The translations under genes and the position numbers were made by a program. Of a DNA stretch of 64,000 nucleotides, positions 60,890 through 64,000 are shown in pieces. This DNA comes from Aliisedimentitalea scapharcae (GTDB taxonomy: Bacteria > Pseudomonadota > Alphaproteobacteria > Rhodobacterales > Rhodobacteraceae): NCBI RefSeq assembly GCF_045277565.1, contig NZ_CP123584.1:1488001-1552000 (forward strand), written 5' to 3'. The stretch's first letter is position 1; each line of letters opens with the position of its first letter. The notes under the pieces were generated by a model. That model worked only from the letters and a program-made list of their open reading frames with translations. It did not search any database and was not told the DNA's origin.

Positions 60890-62824
60890 TTACCCTGCCT
60901 TGTTCACACGCATGTACCATTCGACCAGTCGCCGGACCTGGCGAGTGGTATACCCATGGCTTTGCATGCGTTCGACAAACTCCATGTGCTTGCCTTCGGT
61001 GTCGCTGTCTTTCTTGGACCCGAAACTGATCACGGGCAGCAGCTCTTCGACCTGGCTGAACATGTGCTTTTCGATGACGTCGCGCAGCTTTTCATAGGAA
61101 TTCCACGCCGGGTTCGATCCGGTGTTGGCGCGGTGGCGCAGGGCGAATTTGACCACCTCGTTGCGGAAATCCTTGGGGTTTGAAATCCCGGCCGGTTTTT
61201 CGACCTTGGACAGTTCCTTGTCCAGGATCTCCCGGTCATACAGCTGTCCGGTGTCAGGATCCTTGTAATCCTGCTCTTCGATCCAGGCATCCGCATAGGA
61301 AATATAACGGTCAAACACGTTTTGCCCGTATTCCGAATAACTCTCCAGATAGGCTTTCTGGATCTCATTGCCGATGAAATCTTCGTACCGGGGGGCCAGT
61401 TCGGTCTTGATGAACTCCAGATAGGTGGCTTCGGTCTCGGGCGGAAACTGTTCGCGTTTGATCATCTGCTCCAGCAGATACATCAGATGCACCGGGTCGG
61501 CGGCAACCTCTTTGGTGTCATAGTTGAACACATTGGACAAAACCTTGAACGCGAACCGTGTCGACACGCCGCTCATACCTTCGTCGACACCGGCATGGTC
61601 CTGATATTCTTGAACCGTCTTGGCTTTGGGGTCGGTATCTTTCAGTGTTTCGCCATCATAGACGCGCATTTTCGAATAAAGGTTCGAGTTCTCATGTGGT
61701 TTCAGGCGTGACAAAACACTGAAGCGGGCCAGAATCCGCAACGTCTCCGGTGCGCAGGATGCATTGTTCAGTTCACTGTTTTCCAACAGTTTATGATAGA
61801 TCATCGCCTCTTCGGTCACGCGCAGGCAATAGGGGACTTTGACGATGCTGACCCGGTCGATAAAGGCTTCGTTGTTCTTGTTGTTCTTGAACGCCTGCCA
61901 TTCGCTTTCGTTTGAATGGGCCAGAATAAGACCGGTGAACGGGATGGCCCCAAAGCTTTCGGTGCCCATATAATTGCCTTCCTGCGTTGCGGTCAGCAAC
62001 GGGTGCAACATCTTGATCGGAGCCTTGAACATCTCGACGAATTCCATGATGCCCTGGGTGGCCCGGTTCAATCCGCCGGAAAACGAATAGGCATCCGGGT
62101 GATCCTGACTGTAATGTTCCAGTTGCCGGATATCGACCTTGCCTACCAGGGTCGAGATATCCTGGTTGTTCTCATCGCCCGGTTCCACCTTTGCCACACA
62201 GATGCGTCTTAGGCGGGAGGGGTGCAGCTTGACGACCGTGAACTTTGAAATATCACCGTCGAATTCGTCCAGCCGTTTGACGGCCCAGGGTGACATCAGG
62301 CCGGGCAGGCGGTGTTTTGCGATGCCGTATTCGGTCTCGAGCATGTCGCCCATGCGGGTCGGGTCAAACAGCCCCAGCGGAGATTCAAATATCGGGCTGA
62401 TCTGGTCCCCGGCCTTGAGTACATAAATGGGTTGTTCTTCGACAAGCCGTTTCAGCCGTTCGGCGAGCGAGGATTTACCGCCACCGACGGGGCCCAGCAG
62501 GTACAGGATCTGCTTGCGCTCCTCCAACCCCTGCGCTGCATAGCGGAAATAGCCAACGATCCGTTCGATCGTATCCTCCATGCCGTAAAAATCCTTGAAG
62601 GCGGCATATCGTTTGATGGTGCGGTTTTGAAAGAGAGGGCCCAAGCGTGGATCCTTGGAGGTATCCACCAATTCTTCCTCTCCGATGGCGGCCAACATGC
62701 GTTCGGCCACGGTGGCATAGGTCTGGGGATTTTCGCGACATGCATTCAGATAGTCATGCAGCGACATCTCCTGCTCTTTTGTTTCTGCGTACTGCTCCGC
62801 AAAAAGCTCGACAATGTCCTTCAT
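60890..62824 (-). CDS. prkA: PrkA serine protein kinase/AAA+ family protein
   Basis: A 644-residue PrkA/YeaG family protein with an N-terminal AAA+ domain whose Walker A reads GPVGGGKSS near residue 106, and a C-terminal kinase-like domain. Members have kinase or Lon-like protease activity and take part in stress signalling. The ATG at 62824 follows AGGAGGT by eight bases; the longer reading is non-coding upstream. It is the first gene of the prkA-yeaH-spoVR operon, with only 22 bases to the next gene. Confidence 0.94.
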   Translation of the reverse strand: MKDIVELFAEQYAETKEQEMSLHDYLNACRENPQTYATVAERMLAAIGEEELVDTSKDPRLGPLFQNRTIKRYAAFKDFYGMEDTIERIVGYFRYAAQGLEERKQILYLLGPVGGGKSSLAERLKRLVEEQPIYVLKAGDQISPIFESPLGLFDPTRMGDMLETEYGIAKHRLPGLMSPWAVKRLDEFDGDISKFTVVKLHPSRLRRICVAKVEPGDENNQDISTLVGKVDIRQLEHYSQDHPDAYSFSGGLNRATQGIMEFVEMFKAPIKMLHPLLTATQEGNYMGTESFGAIPFTGLILAHSNESEWQAFKNNKNNEAFIDRVSIVKVPYCLRVTEEAMIYHKLLENSELNNASCAPETLRILARFSVLSRLKPHENSNLYSKMRVYDGETLKDTDPKAKTVQEYQDHAGVDEGMSGVSTRFAFKVLSNVFNYDTKEVAADPVHLMYLLEQMIKREQFPPETEATYLEFIKTELAPRYEDFIGNEIQKAYLESYSEYGQNVFDRYISYADAWIEEQDYKDPDTGQLYDREILDKELSKVEKPAGISNPKDFRNEVVKFALRHRANTGSNPAWNSYEKLRDVIEKHMFSQVEELLPVISFGSKKDSDTEGKHMEFVERMQSHGYTTRQVRRLVEWYMRVNKAG

Positions 62825-63832
62825 CGACACGTACCTCCTGGTTGCCAATATCCTCCACGGTCCTCCCTGTGCGAAAACATAGTGCTGTCCGCACGTGAGG
62901 AAACTTTGTCCACAACGTTTTCTGAGCCTGCCCAAACCCGCTCACGGGCTGCCATTCCCTGGTTTGGCACAGCGCGCGCAATCCAGAGTGTTGAATCTAT
63001 TCAACATTTTATTTGGCGATTGGGTTCATGTTACATCAATTCCTTGGATTTTTCTATCCCAATTTGGTTAACAACCTTCAAAGACTGTTGGAGAGACCGT
63101 GATCATGGCACTGGTCTGAGCGGCTCGGCACGCACCAGAGGATCCTGGGCGAGGCCGGGGTTTCGATGGCCCAGGCATCCAATCAGCCAACATTTCCTAC
63201 ATGAAAACACACATCAGGTCATCGGCGCGCACAGGGAGGCACAGGGGGGGACGGGGGCGTACAGGCGATCACAAAACTGAAACAACTAGCGCTTCAAACT
63301 TGGTTTCTCGATGAATTTTCTGCGTTCCAGACGGACCTTTTGGGCCAAAATCCGGGCGGCTGTCGCGATTTTGTGAAGGGAGGCGGGCCAGGATTTCGCA
63401 CATATGCGAATGTGATTCTTTGTGCGGAAACAAGACAGTTGACGCATCTGCGGCTTACGTCCACGTCAGTATTTGTCCCAGACACACTTTGAGGGTGCAC
63501 AACGTCGAACCAAATGTTCATGGGGCGGGTCATCGGATGGGGGCCTATGTTCTGTTTGCAACCGCTCCGTCAGGAGGGGTTCTGTTTCTCACGCGAATTT
63601 GGCCCAGGTCGTGGCGCTGTCCAGGGATGTACCCTTCGGGTCGCCATGGGATCAAAGATGAGCTAATTAGAGGTGGTGCAGCGATGGTCGACGGCTCTGG
63701 TTTGCGATCATCGTTGTTTCAGGGTGCAAATCCAGATTGGATAATGGATACATTATTCCCTTTTCCCAAAATCATTGCCAATATCGCATGTGACGAGGCC
63801 AAAGATCCGGGGATCGTTCATGGGGGAGTGAC
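62825..63832. other. Gene-poor 1-kb stretch before the GntR gene
   Basis: I see no convincing protein or RNA gene in these 1000 bases. Short readings on both strands lack recognisable motifs and good starts. The right part (from 63660) is AT-richer and probably holds the promoter of the GntR gene. ATAATG and CATTAT around GATA (63741-63756) form a candidate operator. The left part should contain the prkA promoter. Confidence 0.5.
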
Positions 63833-64000
63833 ATGGCAGGTAAGTTTCAGGCTGTTGATATCGGCAAAACCGCATCGGCGGCGACGATCATTTTTAACGC
63901 ATTGCGCAAAGCCATCGTTGAAGGGGATCTATCGGATGGAGACCCGCTCCGCCAGGACGAGATTGCCCGTATGTTCAACACCAGCCGCATACCGGTGCGT
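63833..64000 (+). CDS. GntR-family transcriptional regulator (partial, 5' end)
   Basis: The first 56 codons of a GntR regulator; the gene runs off the right edge. The start MAGKFQAVDIGKTASAATIIF is followed by the winged helix-turn-helix pattern (NALRKAIVEGDLSDGDPLRQDEIARMFNTSRIPVR, given as NALRKAIVEGDLSDG and LRQDEIARMFNTSRIPVR). This is FadR/FCD-like in character, but the sensor domain is not visible. GGGGGAG lies just before the ATG at 63833. What it controls is outside the window. Confidence 0.85.
   Translation, partial: MAGKFQAVDIGKTASAATIIFNALRKAIVEGDLSDGDPLRQDEIARMFNTSRIPVR

Noticed and set aside
63294..63533. A 79-codon minus-strand reading in the gap before the GntR gene
   Set aside because: No ribosome site, no domain, and irregular codon use compared with neighbouring genes.
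1..64000. CRISPR arrays, tRNA or rRNA genes, prophage
   Set aside because: No regularly spaced repeats, no cloverleaf with CCA-like ends, and no phage structural genes were seen by eye.

Overview
The window looks like chromosomal DNA of a marine alphaproteobacterium of the Rhodobacteraceae (Roseobacter group). The evidence is high-GC coding sequence with family-typical gene content (aerobic CobN/CobG-type cobalamin synthesis, standalone DUF1636, DUF3572 and DUF4153 proteins, roseobacter-type carnitine genes), an alphaproteobacterial LexA box (GTTC-N7-GTTC), a Zur-like box, and a dispersed box-plus-hairpin repeat that I recall as common between genes in this family. No rRNA, tRNA, CRISPR array, prophage or intact insertion sequence was seen. 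The taxonomic call is an inference from these features.

Layout. 1-8.6 kb: a cobalamin operon on the minus strand (DUF1636-cobW-cobN-cobG-cobH-cobI-cobJ, the last cut by the window edge) behind a cobalamin riboswitch, with cobO diverging. 8.7-9.3 kb: a decayed IS3-family transposase. 9.6-11.9 kb: glpR-glpD. 12.1-15.8 kb: a metal-related block, with a di-haem DUF1111 oxidoreductase and a porin behind a Zur-like palindrome, hemP, and a small lipoprotein. 15.9-22.4 kb: metG, an MFS transporter, YceI, an ImuA-like SOS gene with a LexA box but no imuB/dnaE2, a rhodanese and an aldo/keto reductase. 22.6-28.1 kb: an Entner-Doudoroff operon gap-zwf-edd-eda, with a LacI-type operator and a wrecked fructokinase pseudogene upstream. 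28.2-32.8 kb: a carnitine degradation locus (GlxA-type regulator diverging from a BKACE enzyme, a small exported protein, a fused carnitine dehydrogenase/thioesterase and an SDR).

33-37.3 kb: an XRE regulator, DUF2061, a fatty-acid desaturase-like protein, a DMT transporter, a Nudix hydrolase and DUF983. 37.5-39.5 kb: an exported EF-hand protein, an ECF sigma factor, a one-TM protein and a CnrX/ZraP-like sensor, arranged like a metal or envelope stress unit. 39.7-47.8 kb: two c-di-GMP synthesis genes (a PleD-like protein with a dead receiver domain, and a GGDEF protein coupled to an H-NOX-like protein that lacks the haem ligand), plus DUF3572, a HAD phosphatase, an MttB-family methyltransferase and DUF4153. 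48-55.1 kb: a peptidoglycan-binding protein and a four-gene hydantoinase-type operon. 55.3-64 kb: an aberrant EF-G paralogue, a second rhodanese, the SpoVR-YeaH-PrkA stress trio, a 1-kb gene-poor stretch and the start of a GntR regulator.

How the genes work together. Cobalamin made by the cob operon could support corrinoid enzymes. The carnitine operon yields glycine betaine, and the MttB-family protein may be part of betaine or methylamine demethylation; that link is inference. The most unusual items are the haem-ligand-less H-NOX paired with a GGDEF enzyme, the ImuA gene with an SOS box but no partners, the Zur-box porin/di-haem pair, the EF-G paralogue with altered GTPase motifs, and the repeated box-plus-double-hairpin element at gene ends.
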